The translations under genes were made by a program, and so were the position numbers. From positions 142,303,729 to 142,367,728 of the forward strand of contig JAVHZZ010000004.1 in assembly GCA_036250195.1 (NCBI GenBank): a stretch of 64,000 nt of DNA. Direction: 5' to 3'. The notes beneath the pieces are model-generated. The model worked only from the letters and a program-made list of their open reading frames with translations, searched no databases and had not been told where the DNA came from. This document shows, piece after piece, positions 59,801 through 64,000 of the stretch. Numbering within the stretch: the first letter of the stretch is position 1; each line of letters opens with the position of its first letter. The stretch is from Mixophyes australis. Its lineage: Eukaryota > Chordata > Amphibia > Anura > Limnodynastidae.

Positions 59801-62702
59801 AGAGCAGTGCTTTAAGTGGTTACACCATCTTTCTAGTAACCTACACTAAGTAGTCTTAGTCACATTGCACTTGCTCTGAGTAGTCTCAGTCACATGCCCC
59901 TGCTATTGTATGTTGATATATTCTACTAAGATTACTGAGTCATCAGTTTTGGAATGTTGACATTTTTTTTATCTGATGTACCATTAATGATTTTTATATG
60001 GCAGATCCACCTTAACCATTTCAAAGCCATTGATATCATATTGCCATTACTGTATCTCAGTGTAAATAAACTAGTTTGAAATCAGTAGTTTAGACCAGAG
60101 AACAAAAACATTCAACACTTAGCTCAATTGACAGAATCTGCTTCCACTTTGTCCTAAAAAGTACATAGTTGGTGCATATGCTTAAAGGTCTGCCTGCATG
60201 TTTAGCTCCTCCTGTACATCTGGTGACAATTAAACTTCCTTATGAAAGGGACAGTGTAGTGCAGTATTGAGCTGAGTTTGGTCTATTATCTGGATTCCCT
60301 AATAGGACTTTAGAAGACATTAAAGAGAGCTTTGGACAGCATGAAGCTCAAATCTTCTTATGGAAAATGTGATGTTTAGTAGCCATAAATGTGAAATTAG
60401 ATCACCGATTTTCAAACCCATAAATCTTTTTACAGTCAGAGTGTAGATAATTCATAAATTTGAGAAATATTTATTTAACTGACTCCGTTGTCCGCAGAAT
60501 TGATTTATTTCCTAGGTAACATTTGTGGTAGTATTAGAATGTGCACTGTATAACTTACTTCTTCTAGCCTTCATAAATGAAAAATAAAAAGTGGTTCAAA
60601 ATAGAACTTGGCTTTCAATGCGATACACTAAAGGTTCAATCTCTTACTTATTTGCTGGTCATTAGATACATTGATTGATTGATCAATATTTATATTCACA
60701 TTCCTGCCCGCTCCCTGCACTCGGCAAATGACCGTCGCCTCTCCTCCACCCTGGTCACCTCATCCCACTCCAGAATCCAGGACTTCTCCCGTGCAGCCCC
60801 CCTTCACTGGAACGACCTCCCCCGCTCCATACGTCTCACTCCCAATCTAAGCTCCTTCAAACGGGCACTCAAAACCCACCTGTTCCTTAAAGCCTACCAA
60901 TCTTCCACCTAACCCGTCCTACCTGCCCCTCTTCTCTCCCTTACACGTCAACTGGCTCCCTTTGTGCTTGAGTTTTGTTCACCCTCCCTTAGGATGTAAG
61001 CTCATTTGAGCAGGGTCCTCTTCCCTCCTGTCTCCATACCTGTTCTTCTGCTCCGTCTGTACTGCATCAGCCTGCCTGGAGCCTCTGAAGTTTGGTATTT
61101 ATTGTTTACTGTTCAGTTATGTCTCACCCTGTATAGTCTACTGTTTGTACTGTGTACGGCGCTGCGGAACTCTTGTGGCGCCTAACAAATAAAGGATAAT
61201 AATAATAATATTTGTTCATAATGTCATTGTCTATAATGACCTTGTCTGCTACAATGCATCCGCTGCCACCAGATGAATGTGTCAGTCGCACATAAAACAA
61301 CACTGGTTTTTGTTGTTTTTTTTTAAAAAAAAGGATTTCCCTTGTCAGGTCTCTGAAAATACTAACTGAGTAATTAATTTGATCACTTATGTTATTCCCT
61401 AACTGTTACTGTTATTTGACTAGGTGGAAGCACCTTATTCTATTTCCAGCGTCTAGTTGTGTTATATCTCACATAAAAGCTGCTCCTTGCTGAATTAGCT
61501 TCATACATTCCAGCTCATCATAGTCAACCAACAGCAGTGGTTAAGATTTCCAGGTGAACCCTGGTTCACAGCAGTAACCACTAACCTGAAATACAAGTTG
61601 GTTTATTTCAAGGAGCAGCCAATAACATTCACAAATACATATCTATGTATAAATGTTATCGGTAGCTTCTGTATGTAAGGGTATGTAAGGCATCTTGTAT
61701 TTTAGGTGGTCTTTTAAGTCATAAGGCTATTGGGAGGAGTTCCTTGCTTGTATTAAGCATAGTTAAGTAGGCCAAGATTCCAAGCCTGTTATTAGTTATA
61801 TAGAATAGTTTGATAACCCTTTCAATCAATATTGAAGGGATGATGTGCTGCTCTTCTTCTCATGTTTAACCTCTTTTGGCTGACAACCAGGAGTTAGTTA
61901 TGGGCATCAGACAGCCCTCAGAGCCGTCACCAGCGTCTGCAGCTGCTTTCTACTTTATTGTCAGATTTGTTTGTTGCTGGCACTTACTAGATTCTTTTTG
62001 TATTCGTAACCTGCTGTTCTATGCATATCTGAATCTTAACCATTTGTCCTTTGTCATCCTCTCAGTATTTCTTTGGTACACTATTGTATTTATTTTCCAT
62101 TAATAATCAGATGAAATCAGGAGGGAAAAGGGACATATATATTCAGTGGAGACCTTTAGATTTTTGCCAATTCATTATGTTTTGTTCTCTTTCATCAGGC
62201 AAACTGAGGTTTTCACTTCAACTAACTGTGGAAAGGTTTTCTCCCATGTATATATTTATACCTTGTCCCTATATGCATTTTGTATGCATCTCTGCGTGTG
62301 TCTTTGAATGAGTGTGTGTTCCCTTTCCATGGAGGTTTATATAGATAGGGGAGCCTCTGATACAGATTGTACACTCTCTATCTCACTATAGTGCCATTAT
62401 GTTCTGTAGTCCAACTGCACATGCAAGCTTATATTGTTAACCAATAAATTTAGTTACTGGCATTGACCTGGCTTTAAAATATCATAACTTAAATACAAAG
62501 CGTAAAAACTCATGAACCTAATACCATTTGTGAACCACATAATCTTCCAATATGTCCGATTTGATTGGATTCTATTTTTACATTCATTACTCACTGATCA
62601 GTGTCACTTCTTAACCAAAGGGACAGGGAAGAAAGATTGGCCGCACTGACAGCAGCACAACAGGAGGCAATGGAGGAGTTACAGAAGAAGATCCAGCTTA
62701 AG
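6016..62702 (+). CDS. SCAPER: SCAPER, 14 internal coding exons (partial gene)
   Basis: The exons join as 6016-6213, 13580-13680, 17558-17674, 19075-19235, 23081-23343, 40246-40440, 43382-43543, 46482-46557, 47455-47572, 48417-48528, 49175-49315, 51206-51361, 51547-51689 and 62621-62702. All 13 junctions keep the reading frame, giving 675 codons. Signature stretches seen are [53 protein letters not shown] and [19 protein letters not shown], recognised as SCAPER. Known role: a peripheral ER protein that binds cyclin A/CDK2. It also acts in tubulin mRNA autoregulation, linking TTC5 on ribosomes to the CCR4-NOT deadenylase; human mutations cause retinitis pigmentosa with intellectual disability. 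The region here is the N-terminal SCAPER domain plus the charged central helix. The start Met and the zinc finger/C-terminus are outside the window. No in-frame stop or frameshift was found, so the gene looks functional. Confidence 0.96.
7555..7594. repeat. (TA)n microsatellite
   Basis: About 20 uninterrupted TA dinucleotides, followed by a short TATATGCATATATG/CCATATATATGG palindromic tail. Confidence 0.95.
8279..8524. repeat. Foldback: perfect 69-bp inverted repeat
   Basis: The arm 8279-8347 (CTTGCGGTTTGAAGTTAAAC to TAATGTCCCGATG) is the exact reverse complement of 8456-8524, with a 108-bp spacer. No target duplication was identified right at the arms, and related-looking sequence continues to about 9100. 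It may therefore be the internal hairpin of a larger non-autonomous DNA transposon. Confidence 0.95.
11165..11341 (+). mobile_element. MITE fragment related to the copy at 20248-20559
   Basis: It shares TTGGGGTAG.GCATGT, GCATTG.AACATGGTTT and the terminal TTCCTTAATGAATCAGGCCC with the more complete element in intron 4. Only the 3' part is readily aligned. Confidence 0.6.
13580..13680 (+). CDS. SCAPER: SCAPER exon 2, N-terminal domain helices
   Basis: The acceptor is TTTGTGCAG and the donor AG|GTAAATG. The exon has 101 nt, entering in phase 0 and leaving two bases of an Arg codon. It encodes a conserved helical segment with [20 protein letters not shown] and [10 protein letters not shown]. 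It follows directly from the VVECK end of exon 1 after a 7.4-kb intron. Confidence 0.96.
13681..14301. other. SCAPER intron 2, 5' part
   Basis: AT-rich intronic sequence. I see no gene. A left terminal repeat of the Tc1 element that follows was looked for here and not found. Confidence 0.5.
14302..15201 (+). pseudogene. Tc1-like transposase relic
   Basis: One reading frame gives a Tc1-type transposase. In order: an N-terminal HTH region ([24 protein letters not shown]), GRPRKI, WSDES with the first catalytic Asp, a GGG/WGCFS block, HDCAPMHKA with the second Asp, and [17 protein letters not shown] with the Glu of DDE. Premature stops interrupt it (TAG near 14437, TGAs near 14494, 14681 and 14863, and a TAA near 15127). 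About 16 residues normally between the AKKR and VLWSDES blocks are missing, an in-frame deletion. It ends [18 protein letters not shown]. The right end with GAATACTTTTGTTCATGAAG lies at about 15261-15280. Not functional. Confidence 0.93.
15290..16075 (-). pseudogene. Second Tc1-like relic, opposite strand
   Basis: Read on the minus strand, the C-terminal block appears first in the window: FWDELEP near 15500, [12 protein letters not shown] and [20 protein letters not shown] near 15540-15630, then SDES at about 15855. Beyond lies Tc1 5' sequence to about 16075. Frames are broken and much of the DNA-binding part is absent. It lies tail-to-tail with the element at 14302-15201; the right ends meet near 15280-15300. 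The two differ in sequence, so this looks like one element inserted next to or into another rather than an inverted duplication. Confidence 0.85.
16076..17557. other. SCAPER intron 2, 3' part
   Basis: AT-rich intronic sequence; no gene, RNA or clear mobile element was recognised. Confidence 0.5.
17558..17674 (+). CDS. SCAPER: SCAPER exon 3, end of N-terminal domain
   Basis: The acceptor is ATTTTCTAG and the donor GG|GTACGG. The exon has 117 nt. Its first base completes the Arg codon split with exon 2, and it ends two bases into a Gly codon. It encodes [19 protein letters not shown] followed by a Ser-rich stretch and ARRALNF. Ser/Pro motifs (SPG, PSPSS) are candidate proline-directed phosphorylation sites. 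That fits a cyclin A/CDK2 partner, but it is inference. Confidence 0.95.
17898..18048 (+). repeat. Dispersed repeat, (ATC)n ... TATATAGCGCCAAC family
   Basis: A CAT-trinucleotide run is followed by TTTATGTATATAGCGCCAAC, GCGCTTTACAATTGGGGACA and CTCGCAAGCTTACAATCTAT. This resembles the 3' tail of a retroposon family common in frogs. A reverse-oriented fragment (CCCAATTGTAAAGCGCTACA ... GCGCTATATAAATAAATG) lies at about 24789-24845. Confidence 0.7.
18938..18969. repeat. (TA)n microsatellite
   Basis: About 16 TA units in intron 3, about 105 bp before the exon 4 acceptor, followed by an A/T-rich tract. The rest of intron 3 (17675-19074) shows nothing else but the dispersed repeat above. Confidence 0.95.
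19075..19235 (+). CDS. SCAPER: SCAPER exon 4, low-complexity linker with SWADKVK motif
   Basis: The acceptor is TTTCCAG and the donor AATG|GTGAGC. The exon has 161 nt. The key conserved part is [14 protein letters not shown]; the rest (roughly 30 residues to LHEN) is Ser/Thr/Gln-rich and diverged from mammals. It ends one base into an Asp codon completed by exon 5. Confidence 0.93.
19869..20035. repeat. 60-bp near-perfect inverted repeat
   Basis: The arm 19869-19928 (ACTTGAAAACACATCCACAT ... CAGTACTCTG) pairs with 19976-20035 with three to four mismatches around a 47-bp loop. It could transcribe into a stable hairpin within the intron 4 RNA. Confidence 0.9.
20248..20559. mobile_element. MITE with ~65-bp imperfect terminal inverted repeats
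   Basis: The left end GGGGTTTGATTTATTAAGGA and right end TTCCTTAATGAATCAGGCCC pair as inverted repeats. The pairing extends inward through CCATGTTGCATTGG/CATTGTAACATGGT. It has no coding capacity. A partial relative lies at 11165-11341. Confidence 0.8.
21210..21411. mobile_element. Palindromic MITE, CCAATCAGATT family, copy 1
   Basis: The two halves pair through TTTGAAAAGTG...TTGCCTATAGCAACCAATCA and its complement GATTGGTTGCTATACGCAAC...CACTTTTCAAACCC, around a TTTATTTAGTA centre. This is a diverged relative of the copy at 46245-46419. Each arm carries an inverted CCAAT box. Confidence 0.85.
21412..23080. other. SCAPER intron 4, 3' part
   Basis: No gene, RNA gene or clear transposon was recognised in this AT-rich stretch. 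Confidence 0.5.
23081..23343 (+). CDS. SCAPER: SCAPER exon 5, with [10 protein letters not shown] and KEN-type motif
   Basis: The acceptor is TTGTTGTAG and the donor CAG|GTAGGA. The exon has 263 nt and ends in phase 0. It begins with [17 protein letters not shown], the strongest conserved block, followed by KDDSDKENI. The second half is a Pro/Glu-rich linker ending [10 protein letters not shown]. The KEN tripeptide in an acidic, disordered setting matches the APC/C-Cdh1 degron form and is shared with mammalian SCAPER. Its function here is inferred. Confidence 0.95.
23845..23905 (+). mobile_element. hAT terminal fragment (CAGGACTGTCCAATTGG)
   Basis: CAGGACTGTCCAATTGGTGG then CCCACTATGCACTGTCCAGC resembles the 5' end of vertebrate hAT elements (CAGGGCTGTCCAACTGG type). 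No matching opposite end was found. Confidence 0.45.
24316..24620 (+). repeat. Unclassified dispersed repeat, copy A
   Basis: It shares with copy B (32197-32580), in order: CCAATCAGAAGC, GTCATCATCATCAT, CTTGCCC.CCC, CTCTCCAGG.RTAAGG, TGCAC/GCATRCACAGTGC and a TTTTGTAAAAAACAGAC-like end. There is no coding capacity. It could be an old SINE or MITE. Confidence 0.65.
25014..26609 (+). pseudogene. hAT-superfamily transposase relic
   Basis: Fragments in order: a [18 protein letters not shown] segment at about 25222, [12 protein letters not shown] near 25430, then [20 protein letters not shown] followed by [16 protein letters not shown] (25625-25740). The C-terminal dimerisation block [20 protein letters not shown] then [14 protein letters not shown] lies at 26415-26516, and the protein ends MNI-stop at 26609. 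These match hAT transposases of the ZNF862/KIAA1586-like type. At least two frameshifts (near 26000 and 26350) and early stops break it. The BED/zinc-finger N-terminus was not found. Confidence 0.9.
26650..29235. repeat. 44-bp minisatellite, about 56 units
   Basis: A tandem unit CCAGTAAATGTGGTAGGCTG then TATTCTCAGTGACATTACTT is separated by GTAT/GTGT/AAAT, period 44. The array runs from about 26745 to 29235 with variable second halves (GTGACATTACT, GTGGTATTGCT, GTGATTTTACT). It starts ~140 bp after the hAT stop codon. The 26665-26735 stretch before it (CCACCCGGCTGGCAACATTT) looks like hAT 3' non-coding sequence. The array may therefore have grown inside that element. Confidence 0.93.
29539..30315. 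mobile_element. Foldback element with ~134-bp inverted arms
   Basis: The arm 29539-29671 (CTGATGGAGGCACAACTTTA ... GTAAAAATTAA) pairs with 30181-30315, including an identical CCTAGGTCTGAAATCTAAAA core, with about 10-12% mismatch. The ~510-bp interior has a small GC-rich palindrome (29707-29736), a GTTATTACAGTA-rich segment and a 14-G run (29885-29898). No coding capacity. It is probably a non-autonomous DNA transposon, possibly with another element nested inside. Confidence 0.85.
29707..29736. repeat. GC-rich hairpin GGCCGCGTTAC/GTAACGCGGCC
   Basis: Perfect 11-bp arms around an 8-base loop, in an otherwise AT-rich intron. Confidence 0.9.
30500..30936. mobile_element. Palindromic element flanked by TTAA
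   Basis: The whole ~430 bp folds on itself. The left half (TACGATGCTGAGAAACCC, CATACCACAACATAATCACA, CAATAGTGTGTTACCTGATG, CACCCTTCAAAAGATTCCGA, AAGATGCTGGCCG, TTAAGGTGTTCATTTAAGG) recurs reversed in the right half with ~15% mismatch. TTAA lies at both edges (30500-30503 and 30933-30936), as expected of piggyBac-type target duplications. The termini do not show the usual CCC start, so the family is unsure. Confidence 0.85.
31346..31447 (+). repeat. 102-bp direct duplicate, copy 1
   Basis: This is identical over 102 bases (starting TATAATATTGCAATTACTTC, ending ATTCAGCTTTTGTT) to 35220-35321, in the same orientation. The sequences outside both copies are unrelated. Confidence 0.95.
32197..32580 (+). 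repeat. Unclassified dispersed repeat, copy B
   Basis: The diverged partner of 24316-24620, in the same orientation, with the shared blocks listed there. Confidence 0.6.
34590..34891. mobile_element. hAT-type MITE with 8-bp target duplication
   Basis: The inverted ends are CAGGGCCATCTT and AAGATGGCCCTG. The flanks are GATATATG (34582-34589) and GATATATA (34892-34899), matching at 7 of 8. The inside has GGGGGCCCC-type blocks near both ends and a degenerate TATC/TATCTG microsatellite (34728-34835). No coding capacity. Confidence 0.85.
35220..35321 (+). repeat. 102-bp direct duplicate, copy 2
   Basis: An exact copy of 31346-31447. It is preceded by a TATAATATATATAATTATAT tract that may have given the breakpoint. 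Confidence 0.95.
35322..40245. other. SCAPER intron 5, 3' part (4.9 kb)
   Basis: AT-rich unique-looking sequence. No gene, RNA gene, tandem array or clear transposon end was recognised before the exon 6 acceptor. The earlier stretch 32581-34581 is equally featureless. Confidence 0.5.
40246..40440 (+). CDS. SCAPER: SCAPER exon 6, rapidly diverging linker
   Basis: The acceptor is TTTTGTTTTTAG and the donor AAC|GTGAGT. The exon has 195 nt, 65 codons, phase 0 at both ends, as required between exons 5 and 7. Only the ends resemble mammalian SCAPER (FTV at the start, D-S/LSN at the end). The middle, with Pro/Ser runs and an acidic patch, is not recognisable by eye. The call rests on splice sites, phase, position and the open frame. 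A second GT at 40459 could be an alternative donor but would break the expected SN|SMAEV junction. Confidence 0.85.
40441..43128. other. SCAPER intron 6 (main part)
   Basis: Nothing beyond ordinary AT-rich intron was recognised. The intron ends with the TA microsatellite before exon 7. Confidence 0.5.
43129..43250. repeat. (TA)n/(TG)n microsatellite
   Basis: About 120 bp of TA repeats with a central GTGTGTGTGT, ending 131 bp before the exon 7 acceptor. The longest pure TA run in the window, likely highly polymorphic. Confidence 0.95.
43382..43543 (+). CDS. SCAPER: SCAPER exon 7, start of charged helix
   Basis: The acceptor is TCTGTCATAG and the donor TCT|GTGAGT. The exon has 162 nt, 54 codons, phase 0 at both ends. 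It encodes [20 protein letters not shown] and [20 protein letters not shown], a strongly conserved heptad-like amphipathic helix, then an acidic tail ending SEFS. It sits just downstream of a long TA microsatellite in the intron. Confidence 0.97.
43711..44500 (-). mobile_element. Possible LTR-retrotransposon remnant
   Basis: On the minus strand, a TTTGGTGGCAAGCGGTGGGA stretch (about 43773-43794), resembling a primer-binding/leader segment, abuts sequence ending TTTTCACA. That is the usual layout where an LTR ends and its leader begins. The plus strand reads TGTGAAAATACGTGGTTCCC from 43793. No pol or gag sequence was found, and the other LTR boundary is unclear. Confidence 0.35.
43881..44095. 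repeat. Three tandem ~73-bp units
   Basis: CAGCACGGTCCCCTTAACAA then TAGCAGGTCCAACAAGTCAG ... AATAAATCCAGTGGGAT repeats at 43881, 43954 and 44028 (periods 73 and 74). The first unit is the most diverged. Confidence 0.9.
44759..44840. repeat. (TG)n(TA)n microsatellite
   Basis: Mixed TG and TA repeats immediately before the mariner's left end. The element used a TA inside this tract as its target. Confidence 0.93.
44841..46144 (-). mobile_element. Near full-length mariner, TA target site
   Basis: Length is 1304 bp, standard for mariner. The left end CGAGGTATGACTATTATTAA and the complement of the right end, CAAGGTATGTCTATTAAATA, are inverted repeats continuing to GAGACTG. TA flanks both sides (44839-44840 and 46145-46146). 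The transposase is on the minus strand: an N-terminal HTH piece with [16 protein letters not shown] and [13 protein letters not shown] (45880-45740), then [16 protein letters not shown] (first Asp), [10 protein letters not shown] (second Asp) and LTPCDFYF (third Asp, 34 residues later: DD34D). Frameshifts and stops lie between the N-terminal piece and the catalytic part near 45500-45700. Confidence 0.95.
44889..45510 (-). pseudogene. Mariner transposase catalytic domain (broken gene)
   Basis: An open stretch of ~200 codons carrying all three catalytic Asp residues ([19 protein letters not shown]) and the usual C-terminal end. It is out of frame with the N-terminal part at 45677-45880. The element cannot make an intact transposase, but decay is modest. 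Confidence 0.92.
46245..46419. mobile_element. Palindromic MITE, CCAATCAGATT family, copy 2
   Basis: The arms GGGCTAGATTTACTAAGCTG, CGGGTTTGAAAAAGTGGGGA and TGTTGCCTATAGCAACCAAT recur nearly perfectly as the reverse complement, around a CATTTATTTAGTACCACCT centre. It is only ~60 bp from the exon 8 acceptor, and younger than the copy at 21210-21411. Confidence 0.93.
46482..46557 (+). CDS. SCAPER: SCAPER exon 8, short conserved exon
   Basis: The acceptor is TTGTTTCAG and the donor GAAG|GTATGT. The exon has 76 nt, encoding [20 protein letters not shown] then LADYE, and it ends one base into an Ala codon. The MSMDWN.VLADYE block is characteristic of SCAPER. The upstream intron carries a mariner element and a palindromic MITE ending only ~60 bp before the acceptor. 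Confidence 0.96.
46558..47454. other. SCAPER intron 8
   Basis: No feature was recognised in these 897 bp. Confidence 0.5.
47455..47572 (+). CDS. SCAPER: SCAPER exon 9, [18 protein letters not shown] block
   Basis: The acceptor is TTCTTGTAG and the donor AAAG|GTAAGC. The exon has 118 nt and phases 2/2 match its neighbours. It encodes [20 protein letters not shown] then [15 protein letters not shown]. This is nearly identical to the mammalian protein and includes a conserved SP phosphorylation-type site. Confidence 0.97.
47712..47775 (+). mobile_element. hAT-like terminal fragment in intron 9
   Basis: CAGGCCTGGCCAACCTGTGG then a CTCCAGGTGTTGTGAAACTA / CAAGTCCCAGCATGCTCCGC segment matches a very common vertebrate dispersed repeat end. 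No partner end was seen. The rest of intron 9 and intron 10 (48529-49174) show nothing else. Confidence 0.55.
48417..48528 (+). CDS. SCAPER: SCAPER exon 10, central coiled coil
   Basis: The acceptor is CTTTTCCCAG and the donor AGA|GTGAGT. The exon has 112 nt. It starts by completing an Arg codon and encodes [20 protein letters not shown] followed by [17 protein letters not shown]. It is a Lys/Glu/Gln-rich continuous helix with no Pro or Gly, ending in phase 0. Confidence 0.97.
49175..49315 (+). CDS. SCAPER: SCAPER exon 11, central coiled coil
   Basis: The acceptor is GTGTTATAG and the donor AAG|GTATGG. The exon has 141 nt, 47 codons, phase 0. It encodes [20 protein letters not shown] and then a helix ending [10 protein letters not shown], matching the family with conservative changes only. 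Confidence 0.97.
49820..50052. promoter_or_regulatory. Two NRF1-type palindromes inside the hAT element
   Basis: The 12-mer TGCGCATGCGCA, the ideal NRF1 dimer site, occurs at the centre of GAGCTTCTGCGCATGCGCAG AAGCTC at 49820-49845 and again at 50027-50052. The two lie in mirrored surroundings. Binding is inferred from the known NRF1 consensus only. Confidence 0.6.
50160..50470. repeat. 30-bp minisatellite, about 10 units
   Basis: The unit is GGGGGCAACTGTGGCATACT then ATATATTTCT, period 30, inside the hAT element. As 30 is a multiple of 3 it leaves frames open, but no gene is implied. Confidence 0.93.
51206..51361 (+). CDS. SCAPER: SCAPER exon 12, central coiled coil
   Basis: The acceptor is GATGTCACAG and the donor CAG|GTACAA. 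The exon has 156 nt, 52 codons, phase 0. It encodes [20 protein letters not shown] and an Arg/Glu-rich helix ending ARDEAVQ. A hAT insertion ends only ~60 bp upstream of this acceptor without touching it. Confidence 0.97.
51547..51689 (+). CDS. SCAPER: SCAPER exon 13, central coiled coil
   Basis: The acceptor is AATGTGCTTAG and the donor CTAG|GTAAGA. The exon has 143 nt and the intron before it is only 185 bp. It encodes [20 protein letters not shown] followed by an alternating Glu/Arg helix ending RERA. It ends two bases into an Arg codon. Confidence 0.97.
51690..53343. other. SCAPER intron 13, 5' part
   Basis: AT-rich intron with a short TATC/TA microsatellite at about 52971-53011. No gene or clear transposon was recognised before the hAT element. 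Confidence 0.5.
53890..54640. repeat. 48-bp minisatellite, about 15 units
   Basis: The unit is TATTACAAAGTTCACTGATT then CAGCAGTATAAGTCCAGTGG TACTGATA, with a GATA/GCTA variant position. The period is 48 (16 codons), so a frame stays open with a 16-residue repeat. That is a by-product of the period. Confidence 0.95.
54710..55129 (+). CDS. Uncharacterised ORF within the hAT element
   Basis: From the ATG at 54710 ([19 protein letters not shown]...) runs ~140 codons. The N-terminal third is acidic and contains [18 protein letters not shown] Lys-rich middle follows ([20 protein letters not shown]), then a Pro run with [20 protein letters not shown] and a Gln run. It continues in another frame to 55425, ending in an acidic [13 protein letters not shown] stretch, so a frameshift at about 55090-55130 is likely. 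No domain was recognised. Its position suggests it was the N-terminal or accessory protein of the element. Confidence 0.45.
   Translation: MENQNLEDKVGKDQDPLPPNAEAAATSHDIDDEMPSTSSGKPDAQSPSTGHVKSKKPKFSKSSKKRNLKSSEEKRKVGNMPFTTRSGKERLRPWPVFMTSGPVSPKDLSLPPPPPTKNLRELCCQQQQQNSKELCLLNR
55700..56341 (+). pseudogene. hAT transposase, C-terminal half (ZBED-like)
   Basis: An open frame reads [20 protein letters not shown], then [20 protein letters not shown], then a helix with [20 protein letters not shown], then [15 protein letters not shown]. These are hallmark segments of Ac/ZBED-type hAT transposases. The upstream catalytic and BED parts and the final dimerisation block are missing. Not functional. 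Confidence 0.88.
56915..57265. repeat. Five ~75-bp tandem units near the hAT right end
   Basis: The unit is GAATTCAGACCAGTTGAGG, a T-run with TTATTATATTGTGG, then GGACCACTCCACTACGCAGT CCAGATAC. Some units carry a CCCCGGTA/TACCGGGG insertion that is itself palindromic. Confidence 0.9.
57662..59009. other. SCAPER intron 13, middle
   Basis: AT-rich intronic sequence; nothing recognised. Confidence 0.5.
59010..59518 (+). mobile_element. Probable solo LTR
   Basis: 509 bp starting TGTCAGG and ending CATGACA (TG...CA with short inverted ends). The flanks are AGGGT and AGGAT, a 4-of-5 target duplication. The body is GC-richer than the intron, with CCTGACTTCTCC/CTGACC pyrimidine-rich runs typical of amphibian Gypsy LTRs. 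No internal retrotransposon genes are adjacent. Confidence 0.5.
60695..61211 (+). mobile_element. LINE 3' end (CR1/L2-like ORF2 C-terminus and tail)
   Basis: The frame reads [20 protein letters not shown] then [20 protein letters not shown] then [20 protein letters not shown] at about 60911, the usual C-terminus of CR1/L2-type ORF2. The 3' UTR ends GGCGCTGCGGAACTCTTGTG GCGCCTAACAAATAAAGG and an (ATA)n tail. The element is 5' truncated, as usual for this class. Confidence 0.88.
61212..62620. other. SCAPER intron 13, 3' part
   Basis: No gene or transposon was recognised between the LINE tail and the exon 14 acceptor. Confidence 0.5.
62621..62702 (+). CDS. SCAPER: SCAPER exon 14, [20 protein letters not shown]
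   Basis: The acceptor (ACTTCTTAACCAAAG) is weaker than the others, with a short pyrimidine tract; the donor is AAG|GTTGGT. The exon has 82 nt. It completes the Arg codon from exon 13, then encodes [20 protein letters not shown] and QKKIQLK, a highly conserved block just before the zinc-finger part of the protein. It follows a 10.9-kb intron rich in transposons. Confidence 0.95.
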
Positions 62703-64000
62703 GTTGGTATTAAAAGTGTAAGGATCCGCAAGCAATGTGAGCAGAGATGTCTGCTGGAAAATAATAATTGTGCTTCATGTTCACCCACAGCATGGTCTGA
62801 CTTGGTTGGAATTAAATTAAGATACCTATGTTTCTGTTTAGTCAGAAATTAAGGCCTGGGGTCTTTTTTGTTTATATTATGTGGAAGGAGGAACCATTCA
62901 AAGCATTCCCTTACCTAATTTCTTAGCCTGCAAAGCAAGATATTGGGAACAGATAAGCTGCACCCAGCCCACCTAGTTTGAGAAGGAAAGACAGTTAGTA
63001 GATTGGAGTAAACCACCTCAGAGACTTGAAGCTTTCTGACGTAGCACCGCCCCTAATAATGGCTGTGCCTCGGGCCAGTCTCTCCCTCTCTAGATGTTAT
63101 CTGTATGTGTCTGTGAGCAGAGCGCTCTCCAGCAGACTCCTGTGTTACTGCTTCACCGCATCCTGGCTTTAGAGTCAATTAGCTTTGTTAGACTGAAGAT
63201 TGCAGCATGACCTCTAAAATACTGCTCATTTTTCAGAGCTACAAACCTCCTTTATACCATCAGAAAAGCATTCTGGTTGTGATTAGAGGGATGGGGATAC
63301 GATGGAGTCTTGTGGAGGCAGTCTCATTTCTGCTCAAACACATTTCTGCTGTGACTGCATATAAGAGAGGAGTATGCACTCGTCCTGTCCCTTCTAGTTG
63401 TAAACTCCTTTTTTGCTTTACTTTTTTTTTACTTAATGAAAGCTTTAGAATTTGCTCTCATCCTTCTCAATAACATGACTTTAGAATCACCTTTTCTCTA
63501 GCACGGCCTGGCCAATTTGTAAGAGTTTGATATAGATAGATATGTTTTCTTAATCTTTGCACTCTAGAGAATCCAAAAGTGGTATTAAAGTTTTGGGTTT
63601 TGAAAAGTTGACAACTGCACTTTAAGAAACAAATGCATTGTTTGTTGCTGAATATCCTGCACAAATCTTATGGACAGTATATCCACGAAATATAAATCTA
63701 CAGAAAGTGCTGAGTACAAAGATACCATATATGTCTAGGTGTACACAGGTCTGCCCTGGTGAAATGACCAACATGGGATCTATACTTAAGTTTTTTTTAC
63801 TAGTAAAATAATCATTCACTTGGTGCTGATGTTGCTGGCAGATTGATGCATTATAGGGAGCAGTCTGAGTCAGGACTCCTCCACAATTGTTAGAATGAGG
63901 AACTGAATTCCTGGCCATACTTAGTAAGTATTCTGACACTTAGTGATAATGACTGTGTTAGGGGCTCCATGGGTACTTTGAGGTGGGGAGATGTAGTGGA
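62703..64000. other. SCAPER intron 14, to window end
   Basis: No exon or element was recognised. The next SCAPER exon (after the IQLK block) must lie beyond 64000. Confidence 0.6.

Overview
This is a window of vertebrate nuclear DNA, almost certainly from an anuran amphibian. The coding sequence is split into short exons with GT/AG borders. The long AT-rich introns are full of palindromic MITEs, hAT, Tc1/mariner and LINE remnants of types common in frog genomes. There is no bacterial-style gene organisation. The species cannot be named from the sequence.

The window holds one recognisable host gene, SCAPER (S-phase cyclin A-associated protein in the ER), on the + strand. Fourteen consecutive internal coding exons were placed between 6016 and 62702. 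All have canonical splice sites, and every junction phase is compatible. They sum to 2025 nt (675 codons), roughly the second twentieth to just over half of the ~1,400-residue family protein. They cover the conserved N-terminal SCAPER domain, a fast-diverging linker, and the long charged central helix/coiled coil. The start codon and first exon(s) lie before the window or were not recognised. The C2H2 zinc finger and C-terminal exons lie beyond 64000.

Layout. 1-1070: upstream non-coding sequence. 1071-5540: a very large 41-bp minisatellite bounded on both sides by small hairpins. 6016-23343: exons 1-5, with introns holding a perfect 69-bp foldback, two tail-to-tail Tc1 relics and several MITEs. 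23344-40245: a 16.9-kb intron with a hAT transposase relic followed by a 44-bp minisatellite, two large foldback elements, a 102-bp exact duplication and a TSD-flanked hAT MITE. 40246-51689: exons 6-13, with a nearly complete mariner (TIRs, TA target site, disrupted DD34D transposase) in intron 7 and a 1.4-kb hAT element with a perfect 8-bp target duplication in intron 11. 51690-62620: a 10.9-kb intron with a 4.3-kb hAT element (perfect 8-bp target duplication), a probable solo LTR and a LINE 3' end. 62621-62702: exon 14, then intron to the window end.

No RNA gene, CRISPR array or bacterial operon was seen, and no intact second protein-coding gene. The most unusual items are the stop-free 41-bp minisatellite with hairpins at both borders, the hAT element carrying paired NRF1-type palindromes, and the 4.3-kb hAT element with an unrecognised second ORF. 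Both hAT elements are intact insertions within SCAPER introns.
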